64,000 nucleotides of DNA from Heliocidaris tuberculata (taxonomy: Eukaryota; Echinodermata; Echinoidea; Camarodonta; Echinometridae). The stretch is from the NCBI GenBank assembly GCA_025618425.1, contig CM046852.1:1399645-1463644 (forward strand), given 5' to 3'. Below the pieces are notes generated by a model that was given only the letters and a program-made list of their open reading frames with translations, ran no database searches and was not told where the DNA came from. This document shows positions 44,753-56,357 of this stretch, in pieces. The translations under genes were made by a program, and so were the position numbers. How positions within the stretch are numbered: position 1 is the first letter of the stretch; each line of letters begins with the position of its first letter.

Positions 44753-45022
44753 AACCAAACCCTCCAGAGTTCCTCAACGCAACTGCACTCCGTTCCGACA
44801 CAGTCAGAGTCGTCGTCTCTCCACCCCAAGGAGAGTTTGATGGTTATGAGCTCTCTTTCTCACCTTCCACCTCTGACCCCATCATGCTTGAACCTGACAC
44901 CAGGGAGTATATCCTGGACAATCTTGAGAGCAACACGCTGTACACCGTCAGGGTGTTTGCCTATACTGGAAGCAACGGACTTCGACTGGAGGGTGATGAG
45001 GTCTTTACGAGAGTCACTACAA
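44753..45022 (+). CDS. FN3 domain 23 (type A2) exon
   Basis: 90 codons, acceptor tcctttttgttcag, donor A|GTAAGA. PNPPEFLNATALRS opening; VRVVVSPPQGEFDGYELSFS, where Trp is replaced by Val; core LESNTLYTVRVFAYTGSNG; tail DEVFTRVTT. Confidence 0.93.
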
Positions 45023-46019
45023 GTAAGAATACCATTCAGCTCTTTTTAGAATCATTGTTTTCTTTATATTTAAGCAAAGGTAAAGTAAAGCCAGTGTACA
45101 ATTCACAATATTTGACGGGAGCAGTCACAAAGTAAAAAGACTTTTATATCATCAGAAAACACTGACTCATCCTCCAACACATATGTACATGTGTCATGAG
45201 ACATTCTCATGGTTAGAGAGTGAAAATGTAATAAACAATTCTTCATGGCTTCATGCACATGTACTTAAAGGTGATGTTAAGTTTTAGTAAGCTCTCAAAA
45301 ATTCATTGTCAGATTTATTGGATTTTTTTTGTTGATAAATAGCAAGATACATCAATACAAAGATGCTGTGAAGATTTCTTGTCCTAAAGTAGCATATTAA
45401 ACAAATGAGTGACGTAGAGCAGTATATTGTCGTGATTTAGCGTTCCCTGTACATGTATATATTTACAGTAAAATTCACTGGAAATCATGGAAAACAACAT
45501 GAGACTTTATTTAACACGTTTCTTTTCAATTTCTTTTTTGCTACCAAAACTTTACATGAGCTTTAATTCTTCTTAAATTTGTTGGCAGTTGATATACATG
45601 TACATTTACAATTTAAAGGTCATGTTAATGTGTATTTGCACTGAATCAGACTGAATAAGTCTTCACACTGGGTCAGAAAGTACATTATTTTACATCTACG
45701 TTTATTGGAAAGGAATCAGAAAGTATGATTACTAATTATCGTAAAACAAATGAAATTTGAAATAGTCTAAACTGGATAAAAATTCTTCATTAAATCTACA
45801 TGTACATGTATCAGTGAACGAAAAGAAAATATTGAAAACAATCATCTTATTTTCCTAGTACAGTGTAGTACTGTTTGTATTTACATGAATTTTTTTGTTG
45901 TTGGTGGGCTGGGGCACAGGGGTAATCAGCCACATGGTCAATTGCGCAAAGAGAAAGTGGTAAAATATACAGTATACTTTTCCTACCTAACATCCATATG
46001 TCTCGCTGATCATTTTCAG
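45023..46019 (+). other. Intron 23
   Basis: Contains a TTAAAGG element (45265-45566); the rest is AT-rich with nothing recognised. Confidence 0.78.
45265..45566. mobile_element. TTAAAGGTCATGTAGAG family, copy 2
   Basis: 302 bp. Begins TTAAAGGTGATGTTAAG and ends ccaaaactttacatgagc plus TTTAA. Shorter than copy 1 by internal loss; shared words aacaacatgagact and gataaatagcaagata. Confidence 0.84.
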
Positions 46020-46301
46020 ACCAAGCAAATCTCGTGGCGACGAACATCATGACGAACGAGATCATCGTCTCCTGGTCATCACAGATGCTCAATGTCAACT
46101 CCTTCCAGGATTTCCGACTCACCTACTCCTCCATGATGTCTGGTTCAACCATCATCCCCAAGAACTCGATGCCTTCCGTCAACGATGAGTACGCCCACCC
46201 AATCACAGACCTGGTGCCAGGGGATCTCGTCACCATCGACCTGGAGACGGTGACGTCCAATGGCCAGGCGACGTTGATAGACACCATAGTTCAGCGAACA
46301 A
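46020..46301 (+). CDS. FN3 domain 24 (type B) exon
   Basis: 94 codons, the longest B module. Acceptor gctgatcattttcag, donor A|GTGAGT. QANLVATNIMTNE opening; IIVSWSSQMLNVNSFQDFRL; core LVPGDLVTIDLETVTSNG lacks the core Tyr (Leu-Val instead). The donor's sixth base is the first T of a TTAA where a small inverted-repeat element begins. Confidence 0.91.
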
Positions 46302-46813
46302 GTGAGTTAACCCATTACCTACGGGAACCGGGTCCTCCCTGTATAGAGCCTATGGGAATTAGATAATTCAGTAGTCATCGGGTAAATTCATTTAGCTCTG
46401 AATGACCAGGATAAAGGTCAATGACAGAGGAAGCAACTTCAATTATTATCGGGCACTGTCATAAAGACATGCCAGAGTGCAATGAAATATAATGACAAAA
46501 ACACCACATAATGACATAGACTGCAACCATATGACACTGTGAGAAGGACAAGGTCATTGACAATAAAGGTAATTAAACTGTTACACAAACTCAGTTAAAC
46601 ACACAAACTACTGCATAATTGTGTACATCTATGACAACATGAACAAGTGGAAGGAGTTTCAAGTATTTGATGAATGCTATTTCTTAACTCTTTCCTATGT
46701 GCATATACATGTACATGTACTTTGAATACACGAATAAGCTTCTTTATTTTCCTAGCGTTTTCACTCCGATTTGCTTACCTTTTTTCTGATGAAATACATT
46801 TCTTTGTTTGTAG
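46302..46813 (+). other. Intron 24
   Basis: After the mini-MITE, 46386-46813 shows nothing recognised. Confidence 0.72.
46307..46385. mobile_element. 80-bp TTAA mini-MITE overlapping exon 24 donor
   Basis: Starts TTAACCCATTACCTACGGGA and ends gtagtcatcgggtaa. The first T is position +6 of the GTGAGT donor. Confidence 0.8.
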
Positions 46814-47104
46814 AGCCTGATGCAGTGTCCATGTTCCTGCGAGGAGAAACTGACTCTCCAACAAGCATCCGGCTGCTGTGGAGAGCTCCCTCTATGGGGT
46901 TGTACCGGGGCTACCTTGTCACCTACTCGCCGGACGATGGAGACCAGAGCTCGCCCATAGAATTAGGCCGCAATGAAGAAGAACTGACCATCACTGGACT
47001 TCAGTTTAACCAGTCCTACGATGTCAGCATTAGGTCCATCATGGGGCGTGGAGGCACCTTCGTTGAGAGTGACCCCACGTCCACATCTGACGTGGTGAAC
47101 ACAG
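46814..47104 (+). CDS. FN3 domain 25 (type A) exon
   Basis: 97 codons, acceptor atttctttgtttgtag, donor G|GTAAAG. PDAVSMFLRGETDSPTS opening; IRLLWRAPSMGLYRGYLVTY; SPDDGDQSSPIEL hairpin, which recurs as SPDNGFTSSPAHI in domain 37; core LQFNQSYDVSIRSIMGRGG. Confidence 0.93.
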
Positions 47105-48317
47105 GTAAAGTACATATAGCTCATATACATGTACATTGTACATGTACCTCGCCACAGTGTTTTGTTGTTCTAATTCTAAATGGAATGATATCAGAGGCAT
47201 ATCAAGGATTTTGAAATAGGGGGTTACAATTCCCCCAAATCTCTGAAAAGCAAAACAAAGCAGGTTGGGGGGGGGGAGGTGGAGACCCCTGTGACCACAT
47301 TCTCTCCATAAAATGATGAACAGTGTCTTATTTTACATTTTTGTAAACAAAAGGTACATGTACATTGATATATAGTTTATTTAGCAACATCCAGTCATTA
47401 TTATCCCACTCTGTCTGTCCTTACTTGGGATCTCAATGGGGTCAACATTTGCACCCCTTACTACTAAGTAGACATCAGTCTTTCACATTGTAGGGCATAC
47501 ATGTATGACAAACAAAAATTGCAGGGGTTGTTAGTTAGTTAACCCTTACTGTACTCGGGGGGGGGGGGGTTAATTATTTCGCTGCACATTTCAAACCGCT
47601 GCATTTCACGCCACGCATCTTTCTGACTATTTTCTTTCAAGTCTTGCACGTCTTTTCATATCAAGTTTATGAAAATTGGTCAAACGGTTACAGAGCCACG
47701 TGACCTTTTATGACCTCATGTCAGCCCCAAACGGGAGAATTTCTGAGTTTTCCTCATGTTGTTCCTTTATCACCTACATGTATAATTTCTTCTTATAGCT
47801 GTAATTATCATCTATTCTAACTGAACATTGGTTCAAATAACACTCTGAAATAGCAGACTTAAATCACCAAGGCCTTAATACTTTTACTTGATTATATATC
47901 AATTGAAATATGTACTTATGCATATAATTTGCTTACATTATCATATTAAATGAAAAAAAATAAGGATTTGAAAATTAGCATTGGGGAATTAACAATAGAT
48001 TTGTGTTCTTTAAACGATTCCCAAGGTCCATGGAAAATTTTGCTGCGATCGGCCATGTTGCGGCCGAGATTAGAGGAGGGCCTCTGATGTCTCCCGATCA
48101 TAGAACAACTTGAAATAGCCTAGTACAGTAAACAGTTAATGTACTACATGTACATGTACAAATCTTGGTCTCAAATTTTAAAGGGACTTGGTCTCGAATT
48201 TGAAAGGGTCTTGTCTGGACCTAATATGAAATGAACATAATCATAAGTTTTCGTCCCGGACCCTAGTCTGAACTAAAACGATGATATATGCATGCTCTTT
48301 CTATCTATTTACACTAG
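47105..48317 (+). other. Intron 25
   Basis: Contains a truncated TTAACCCTTACTGTAC element (47539-47765, minus relative to 10875-11630; shared words cttgcacgtcttttca and tgacctcatgtc). 47766-48317 and 47105-47538 show nothing else. Confidence 0.72.
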
Positions 48318-48572
48318 GAATGGGGGAAATGAATGAGGTCAACATCCGCAACCTTAACTCCACATCAGTTTCCTTCACCTGGTGGGGCACTGGAGACGAC
48401 AATTTCACCGTCAGTCTCACTCCTGTAGATAGAGGCTGCATGGCAGGAACACCATCCCGGCAGGACGTGATGACCAGAGAAGCGACATTCTATGATCTTA
48501 CTCCTGGTGCCAGATATCGTATCACAGAGGCTGGCTCGCCGCTCAGAGGGGAAGATGCAGAGTTTATAACAG
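48318..48572 (+). CDS. FN3 domain 26 (type B) exon
   Basis: 85 codons, acceptor tctatttacactag, donor G|GTATGT. MGEMNEVNIRNLNSTS opening; VSFTWWGTGDDNFTVSLTPV; core LTPGARYRITEAGSPL, with the strand after the core shortened; ends DAEFIT. Confidence 0.91.
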
Positions 48573-49324
48573 GTATGTTCAACATGATGGATACATATCT
48601 AGATTCATTCCTCATTTTGCTCATTTCTATTGGTTTCAGTTCAGTTCAGATCAGTTTGATTAGATTTAAATCAATTCAGTATTCATTCCCTGCATTGGTC
48701 GACTAGTGGAACAAACATGAGATTGCCACAGTCAACTTTTGTCATACTTTACAATGTATGGTGTCCATATTTCATATGCTGCTAACAATGTTTGATCCCC
48801 AGCAAATTAAGAGTTAAGTTACATAATAGGCTAAAGAGGTCGACACTTGGCACTTCATACATGTGTGGAATAGATCTATTTATTTAAAGGGCATGTTGCA
48901 TGGCAAATACGCCATCTATGTCTTTTTTTTGACATCTGCACGTAAACGAATTAATGGACCTCAGCTAACGGTAGTCAGCGACTTAATCTCTACATGATCA
49001 GCATTTGCGAAACAGACCGAAGTTACCCTTACTCTTCGGTTTCGCGTATGTTGCACATGAGTACTCGAGCGATCACTACGGTCGCGTCGTAGTATACTCA
49101 AGTTGCGGATAAACTCGATTGGCCCCGAGTCAGGCCACTGAAAAGACACATGGTTCTTCAGTTTACACCCCCTTTAAACCTGGTCCAAAGTTAGTTAGTT
49201 TACTTAGTTGACTACATAGTTAGTTATTATTACAGACCATCATCATTAATAGTAAACATTTTTGCATTATCAGTTTCTCATGAATACTATTAAAGTATAA
49301 ATTTTTATCCAAAAATTCAAACAG
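48573..49324 (+). other. Intron 26
   Basis: Contains a possible TTAA-bounded element (48884-49177, TTAAAGGGCATG start and CACCCCCTTTAA end; low certainty). Rest unremarkable. Confidence 0.55.
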
Positions 49325-49594
49325 TTCCTGACCAAGTGAGCAACATCCAAGTGAAATTCATCAACTCCAGTGCCGTCACTTTTACCTGGATGGCACCCTC
49401 TGGCTGCTACGACCGGATTGAGATCAACTACACCCCAGATACTTGCACCAACCCATCACCGATCGTGCTCAATCGCGATGAAGGCAATGAGTACACCCTG
49501 ACGCCACTCCAAGCCAATGAGGAATATGAGTTGTCCTTTGTTACGCTTCAAATGACAGCGAGAAGCGAGCCCTATGTAGCCAGCGTTCGCACAA
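49325..49594 (+). CDS. FN3 domain 27 (type A) exon
   Basis: 90 codons, acceptor attcaaacag, donor A|GTGAGT. PDQVSNIQVKFINSS opening; VTFTWMAPSGCYDRIEINYT; a Cys pair (GCYDR, DTCTN) flanks strand C; core LQANEEYELSFVTLQM; tail ARSEPYVASVRT resembles domain 37. Confidence 0.92.
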
Positions 49595-50190
49595 GTGAGT
49601 TCTGCAAGTTGTGCATTTTATTTTGTTTTTAAATGGCAGCAATGAAGCTAATTATATTGTATGAATATGTACAGCTTTCCATGTTCATGTACCTTTCTTT
49701 CTCTCTGCTTCGAATCCTATCTATCTTCTGTTCTTTGTTTGTATTTCTCAAACCATTTTTTCATTCTGTCAATGAATATGATTTATATATCAGATATAAT
49801 TAAGTTACAAGGGCATAATATTACAGTGAGGTAGCTTAGCGAAACGTCTTGTAATGTAAAATCTTTTATTCAGATATGTCTGATTCTAATTTTAGAAACA
49901 CAGACAAAACTAGCAATTTTCCTCTTAGCGTCTTTCCCGCGTCTTTATGCGCCATTGGGTTCACTAAGCTACTTAAGGTACATGTACATAGATATGTATG
50001 GAAAATTGAAAAAAAATCTAGAGAAGATGCGCAATTTCAGCTCTTTTTATGCATCAGTGTGCAGTCGTAAAAACCTTCCTACATGTACAGCATATGTGTC
50101 TTTGCAAATTTTAAATGGCAAGAACAAATGATATATCAGAAAGCTTTTATCTTCATTTATTTATTTTTGGTGTGTGTTTCTTTCCTGTAG
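49595..50190 (+). other. Intron 27
   Basis: Contains a MITE at about 49832-49978 (gaggtagcttagcgaaacgt start, cactaagctac end), related to 54839-55103 and 55977-56234. Confidence 0.75.
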
Positions 50191-50448
50191 CGTGCCCCGA
50201 AAAAGAGAAACTCAACGTGGGCTCTGTACAGGCAGACAGCATCTCACTCACATGGGGCAACACCACTGAGGCTGCTGCAACCGGTTTCACCCTCGTGGCC
50301 ACACCTGAATCCTCCACCCCTATCGTGACGGAGCTTGACCTGTCTGTGTTGGAATACACATTTGTTGGATTAATGAGTGGTGTGGAGTATACCATAGTGC
50401 TCTATGTGAACGGCACCGCAATCACTGATTCTGTCACTCAGACTACGT
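50191..50448 (+). CDS. FN3 domain 28 (type B) exon
   Basis: 86 codons, acceptor gtttctttcctgtag, donor T|GTGAGT. CPEKEKLNVGSVQADS opening; ISLTWGNTTEAAATGFTLVA; core LMSGVEYTIVLYVNG; the exon-end split codon joins to TGT (Cys) with exon 29, giving one Cys at each end of the module. Confidence 0.92.
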
Positions 50449-51218
50449 GTGAGTATATAAATGCAGTCATTTTATGATTCATAGAAATGTATCGTAGAGC
50501 ATACTGAGTCCAGCGGGTGTTTCATCAAGTGTCTTGTCAGTGATTTTTACCAACAAATTTGCTCTCAGCCAATCAGATGCAAGGATTTCAGTAGCTTATA
50601 ACAGTTATTGCAACTTGTCATTCATGGCAAGTTTTATGGCAGCATTCATGGCAGCAACCCTTCCAACACTTCCATGCTAATGGAATTGCTAACAAGTATC
50701 CTTAAGCAAGTTTCATGAATCAAATTCGGGGCCTTTAACCCATTGCTTACTGGAACCAAGTGGTTCCTGTATTAAGCCTAAGGGAATAGTATTCTGTTGC
50801 CAACGGGTTAACATTTGATGTTCTTTGTAGGTTTGCATGTTGGTACGAATAACATGAAAGGGTTAACGGTTCACCATGTGGTTAGCCCTGAAAAGGACTG
50901 TTGGGTTTAGAGGAGGAGAAATAGACAGAAGAGGAGGAGAATTGGAAAGGCGAGAAAGATGCAGCGAGAGAGTAGAGTAATCTTTCTTGAAATTGGGTGA
51001 AGTCCTGAGAAGGACGGTAAACCAGAAGAGATGCGAAGAGTAGGGAAGGCGATGAGGTGAGAAGGCTCGACAGCATGACTGTCCATCATCAGGAATGAGT
51101 AGGCGCTGGTGCGGGCGGGGTATTAGTGTACATTTGTTTCGTTTAATTGTGAAAATGTGACCCACGGAGATGGGTGTTATGGGAAAAACACGACATCATG
51201 AACTTTTTCTTTTTCCAG
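50449..51218 (+). other. Intron 28
   Basis: Contains a GTTTCATCAAG-type MITE (50515-50640) and an 80-bp TTAA mini-MITE (50735-50811). 50860-51130 is purine-rich with nothing further recognised. Confidence 0.76.
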
Positions 51219-51309
51219 GTCCGAGTGAAGCCCAGAATGTGACTGTGATCTTCTTCACCCAGACTTGCCTGACCTTCTTCTGGCTCCCACCCGAGGGCAA
51301 CTTTGACAG
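51219..51309 (+). CDS. FN3 domain 29, first half exon
   Basis: 91 bases. Acceptor tttctttttccag, donor GACAG|GTGTGT. Encodes PSEAQNVTVIFFTQT and LTFFWLPPEGNFD, ending after the B-C loop with two bases of a Ser codon (phase 2). This is the only intron inside a domain in the window; with the next exon the domain totals 273 bases, a whole number of codons. Confidence 0.88.
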
Positions 51310-52563
51310 GTGTGTCCACTGTTCTGGTTTAAACATATTGTTTGTCCATGAAACCACTATACTACAAAACATTACTCATATTAACCCTTTCAAGACAATT
51401 GACCACATTTTGTGGTTTGGCTCAATAACTTTTGATTCAGAGCTCTAAAAAATATACCTGACGCATGAGTAGAAAGAGCAAAATTTTCTTCACACACTAT
51501 GTCCATTTTTATTGCATGACCATATTGCGTTTGATGCCAGGAATTTCAAAAAGGAGAATAAGCTTCATAATCCTTAAATTGGCAACACATTGAGAGGTTC
51601 AAAATCACTATTTTTTTATCAAAATTGGCAATTTTTTCAACTTTTCGACTAAGTTTCTAATGATGTATATTGTTTTCAAAGACATTGCATTTTGTTAGAA
51701 CCATGTAGCACTAAAAGAAAAATATTATTGTTGCCAATTTGAAGAACGAAATGTGATCAATGTAGCCTTTAAATAATTCCTGTCATGAAAGGGTTAACCT
51801 GTTGCCTCATGAATTATCCCAATCCTATGAAAGTCGATCATCTGAAATGGAAATACACATGTACATGTATACGGATCAAAAAGTGACAAATTGCTTATAA
51901 TAATAGACCAGTTCGTAGTTAGCACATGGTACAAATGACCCCAAATATCCACAGATATTTTAAAAATGGAGATGTCCAACTTTGTGCACTTTAGAATAAT
52001 CACTCTCAAAGTGATAGATGTGCCTCATGAATAGCTTTTGTTTCGCCTTTTGAAAAGCATACTTCCACCTGGGTATCATGGAATGCACCATTGGGGAATA
52101 ATTGAATAATGATTACATGACATTCATGAGCACATATCAAGTATTTGTGTCAGTGGGTTTTAGAATTTGGTACAGATGACCTTTATCTGCTCATGCTCAG
52201 ATTGTATCTACGAACTGGCTTATTGGAAATATGATGGCTTTGAATATACATGTACATGTACATGTATGTCTATGTGTTGCCAGATTTAATACTTCGGAGC
52301 TTTATATTCATGGCTCAAAATTCCTACCATCAAAATCATACTTTTTATACAACAAACATGGACACGAGTTGTGCAAAAGCTTTTGGTATATGAATTTTGC
52401 TTTAATGCATTTACATGACTTGTATTATATGTTTTCAGAATATACAGTATGAACCTAAAGACAACCAAAAACCACAAAGTTAGGAGTTTCGTCCTTTGAT
52501 AGTTTTATCAAATTTTTGTCTTTGTATATTATTTATGATTCTTTCATGTGTGGTTGATTACAG
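51310..52563 (+). other. Intron 29 (phase 2, within domain 29)
   Basis: Holds 416-bp copy 5 (51381-51797), a mini-MITE start sharing its TTAA (51794 onward, ttaacctgttgcctc), and an AAGCCAGTTCG-family element (51894-52225). It is the only intron that divides an FN3 domain. Confidence 0.82.
51381..51797 (-). mobile_element. 416-bp TTAACCCTTTC family, copy 5
   Basis: 417 bp, TTAACCCTTTCAAGACA start and TGTCATGAAAGGGTTAA end. Confidence 0.92.
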
Positions 52564-52745
52564 CTATGAGGTTTTTGTCAGACATGGCAACCCTCCACAG
52601 TTTGTGTTCGAGCAGACGGTTAATCCTGATGATGATCTGAATGTGTTGGTAGAGAATCTTGATCCTGGCACACTCTATACCATCGGCGTGGTCACAGCTG
52701 TCAATGGAATCAAGGGGGAGCCCGCCCTCGCTACGCAGCGAACAA
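52564..52745 (+). CDS. FN3 domain 29, second half exon (type A)
   Basis: 182 bases. Acceptor gtgtggttgattacag, donor A|GTAATC. Continues the split Ser into YEVFVRHGNPPQFVFEQTV and core LDPGTLYTIGVVTAVNG; tail KGEPALATQRT. Start is fixed by the acceptor and by frame with the first half; together they make a 91-residue module. Confidence 0.9.
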
Positions 52746-53670
52746 GTAATCATTGTTACCTAGTTATCTATTTATTTCAGGGAGGATGGGTAGACCTTTG
52801 TGGGGTGAAGGGGAGGGAGGTCGTATGGCCGAATAAGTAATACCATCCCCCCCCCCCCTCCCTCCAAGTAAAGTTGCCCTTTGGGAAGGGGCATTGTTAA
52901 ACTACTGTTTAGCAGTTTATAGACAACTATCTCTCTGATAGGAAGATTTATTTTCCATGTTAAAAAGTCAGTATTAACAACCAGTGGACCTACAGCTTTA
53001 AGTCCAGTCTGAGGGACTTGATGATTGAGAAATGCAGGCATTCATGAGCAAAATTTTCAGGGCATGTTTTCTCCCTTCATACATGTGAAACTATATGTAG
53101 GTGTACCCAAAAATATATACAGAGGGTGTTACGGAAATCTCTTTTGGACCAGTTTAAATTTTCCCAACACTGTACATTACTGTTAATTCAAGATTCAATC
53201 AGTCCCAAATACATGGTGATTGTAGGAGTGGTGTGGTGTATTAGATATGTCTCTTGATTATGGATCACAAAGTTCATGGTTGGAATTCCTGCCACAGCAC
53301 TAATGTCCTTTGGCAGGACATTAATTTACAGTTGCCTCTTTCCACCCAGGAGAGGTCAATGGGTACCCATTATGAAGAACTTCCTTGAATGTCAGAGCTC
53401 CAGGGTAAATGGAGCTCGCCTAAAGCCATGGTAATATAAGTACAGGGGCCTGTAACATAAAGAGAGAAATCAATGTTACAATTGATATTAATCGTAAGTC
53501 TATGGCAAACCATGTACTGAAGAGTTAAAATTGATCATAAGATTGATTGTATCTCTTTATGTTACAGGCCCCAGAACTTATAAGCATCTGTAGCACTATA
53601 TGAATGTTTCTATTGTTATTGTTATTATTGTATTTCTTATGTATTTGTCCTCCACAATATTGCCTTTCAG
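52746..53670 (+). other. Intron 30
   Basis: Contains a SINE (53224-53620) interrupted by a palindromic MITE (53445-53572). 52746-53223 shows C-rich and unremarkable sequence. Confidence 0.76.
53445..53572. mobile_element. Palindromic MITE with GGGGCCTGTAACATAAAGAG ends
   Basis: 128 bp. Left end GGGGCCTGTAACATAAAGAG, right end is its inverse. Inserted in the body of a tRNA-type SINE whose halves are recognisable on each side. Confidence 0.88.
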
Positions 53671-53934
53671 TTGACAATCTTGTGATGACATCAGCTGTAC
53701 CTGGTGATAACCAAGCAGTGAGGGTCTCGTGGGAGAGACCAGAGGGGGCCGCCTACTACAACCTGGTGTATATCCCGGATAACGGCAACCTGACCACGGC
53801 CGATCTGACTAACCTCACTGACCAATCGGTGACCATTGGTGGTTTGACCCCTGGAAAGAGATACGTATTTATCCTCTCTGTCCACTATATGGATGGACGA
53901 AGGGACTTGCTGGCGCAGACCTCCTACATTCTCA
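53671..53934 (+). CDS. FN3 domain 30 (type B) exon
   Basis: 88 codons, acceptor atattgcctttcag, donor A|GTAAGT. DNLVMTSAVPGDNQA opening; VRVSWERPEGAAYYNLVYIP; core LTPGKRYVFILSVHYMDGRR. Ends LLAQTSYIL without the usual RT. Confidence 0.92.
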
Positions 53935-54294
53935 GTAAGTCTGAATCTTTAGTGGTAGATCCATGACTATTTTCTCTTGGGTAAGGGGAGAGGCAGCACC
54001 AGTCAGTGTAAAGAGAAAAGTCAGACAAATATGATGAAGGGGAAAAGGTTTTTATGATTTATTATGGTGAGTTTCTGTCAAAATATCTGACCAGCAAAGA
54101 AAAATAAATCACTTTAAATAAAAGAATGTATTTAATTTTTGAAAAATAATTCCCGACTCACAAATTTTTTGTATTTACTATATGATCAACCATTTTGAAT
54201 AACTTGTTAGCAGTATCTGTCACAAAGTGATTGCAAAACCGGTAATCTATGCCCTCTTTATTAAACATAAAAAAATAAATTATTTTATATTCAG
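53935..54294 (+). other. Intron 31
   Basis: 360 bp, AT-rich, nothing recognised. Confidence 0.7.
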
Positions 54295-54549
54295 GACCAG
54301 GGAGATATTCCGCAAATGCAGAGGCATCTCCTACTACTGCTGTCATAGTCCTCCAGCCTGGAGAAGGAGTATATGAAACGTATGAGATTAGTATAACTCC
54401 ATCAGGCAGAACTTTTGAAGGTGATCGAGCTGCATTTCTTCAGAGGCACATTTCAGGCCTTGAACCCAACAGCAGCTACACTGCCACTGTTACTATTAAG
54501 ACTGGGGATGAAGAAGCAGAACGTATTCCAGATGTTTCTTTTATGACAG
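54295..54549 (+). CDS. FN3 domain 31 (type A) exon
   Basis: 85 codons, acceptor tattttatattcag, donor G|GTATAC. PGRYSANAEASPTT opening; AVIVLQPGEGVYETYEISIT without Trp; core LEPNSSYTATVTIKTG; ends PDVSFMT. A short A module. It has no long ATG-started frame and is easily overlooked. Confidence 0.87.
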
Positions 54550-55685
54550 GTATACATTTCCTATATGTACTGTATGACAATCATGCTACTGTGTTACAGG
54601 GCCATTCTTTGTAGAGTAAAAAAAATGGTCACACACGTGACCATCTAATTTTGGCTCATTGCCGGAAAATCAGATTACATGTTATTGATTTTTTTATATC
54701 ATCAGTTTCTACATGAAAACAATTTTCCTTTCTTTGACAAGAAAAAAAAAATCATTTCACAACCATAATATTTTTACAGAGACATTTAAAAATGCCCTTT
54801 TTGAGTGGTCACACTCATGACTGACCCAATTTTAGGAAGGTTAGCGAAATGTTGTGGCGCATAAAAACCCAGGAAAGGCGCACATGACAAAATTATTCAA
54901 AATCAACATTTTATTTTATAGAGGCCGAAGCAAAAAGTTAGGATGTAGAATTAGTATTTACCTATTTGAACACTTTTAAGCAAAATAATATGAAAAATTT
55001 TATTCAGATATGTCTGATTCTAATTTTAGAAGCACAGACAAAACTAGCAGTTTTCCTCTTTGCGTCTTTCTGCGCCATTGCGTTTTTGCAAAGCTACCTT
55101 ATGGAAACTGCTTTCAACCTGAGCAATCCCCTCATTCAGCAATGAAAAAGTGGAAATGAGAAATGTCTAGGGGGGTGGATTCCACCCCCCCCCCCCCCCG
55201 GCTGTGGCATAGCCAAAATATCCCAACCCTTCCAGTGTTAAAGGGAAAATCCACCCTGATATCAAGTTGGTTTTAAAAGAAGCAGAAATATTATAGAAAC
55301 AGATCAGTGAAGGTTTGAGTAAAATCTGATAAGAAATAAAAAGGTTATGAATTTTAAAATTTGTAAAATTCATGCCACTTGTGTGTGCAGTCCCATATAC
55401 CCATTTCTGTGTGCAGTACATGTGCTCTTCAGCGAGATTGGGTCAATTTCTTATCTATTGTTTAATGATTCCAAAACAACACAGTATAAAACACTTCTTA
55501 TGTAGACATAATCAACCTTTCCCAATTCCTTTGAGACAGTTTCTTTCAGAATATAATTGCATGACCAGAACTCTACTTTATCTTTCAGTATGAAATCTTC
55601 AGCATATTTGAAAATGTTGAAATATTAAGTGGTTCTCAGATTACAGCATACATTTTATTCATCTCATCCATATTTCTACCTACAG
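54550..55685 (+). other. Intron 32
   Basis: Contains a repeat with gggccattctttgtagag (54598-54840), a GGTAGCTTAGCGAAA-type MITE (54839-55103), a C16 run (55184-55199) and a diverged TTAAAG element (about 55239-55590). No gene. Confidence 0.72.
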
Positions 55686-55934
55686 GTGCTCTTGCAATGA
55701 ACACATTGTATCTGGATGGGAGAACGACAGAGTCTATTCGTCTCATCTGGGCTGCGATCCCCGATACAGACAGATATGCAGTTCGACTTGATGACAGGAT
55801 ATTTGTAACGTCTCAGACTTCATATGAGCTGACTGGGTTAGAGCCTGGTACCGTGTATAACCCTAACCTGCTCGTCAGGAGGGTCGGAATGACTGAATTT
55901 GATGATGTGGATGATACCCTCTTTGTTGTGACAC
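55686..55934 (+). CDS. FN3 domain 32 (type B) exon
   Basis: 83 codons, acceptor atttctacctacag, donor C|GTGAGT. ALAMNTLYLDGRTTES opening; IRLIWAAIPDTDRYAVRLDD; core LEPGTVYNPNLLVRRVG. The W-x-x-(I/V)-P pattern of strand B matches domains 3 and 36. Confidence 0.92.
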
Positions 55935-56357
55935 GTGAGTTAATCAAGTCATGCCCTGTGCAATCATTATAAGTTTAGGCAGCTTAGCGAAACGTAATAG
56001 CATGTAAAAATGCAGGAAAAACGCAAATGACAAAATTATTCAAAATCACAAGTTTATTCCATAGAGGCAGAACCAAAATATTAGAATGTAGAATGAGTAT
56101 TTAGCTCTGCAACAAATTTAAGCAAAATGATGTGAAAACTTTTATTCATATAAGTCTGATTGTAATTTTAGATGCGCAGAAAAACTAGCAATTTTGCTTT
56201 TTGCGTCTTTCCCTCATCTTTACCTGCCATTTCACTTAACCCGTTGACTCCTGAATTCTCATATTCCCATAGAGTTATTACAGAGATCACCGGGTTCCCG
56301 TAGGTAATGGGTTAACTCCTTAATGATTTACATTTAAAGGCTATAAAGAGTTAACTG

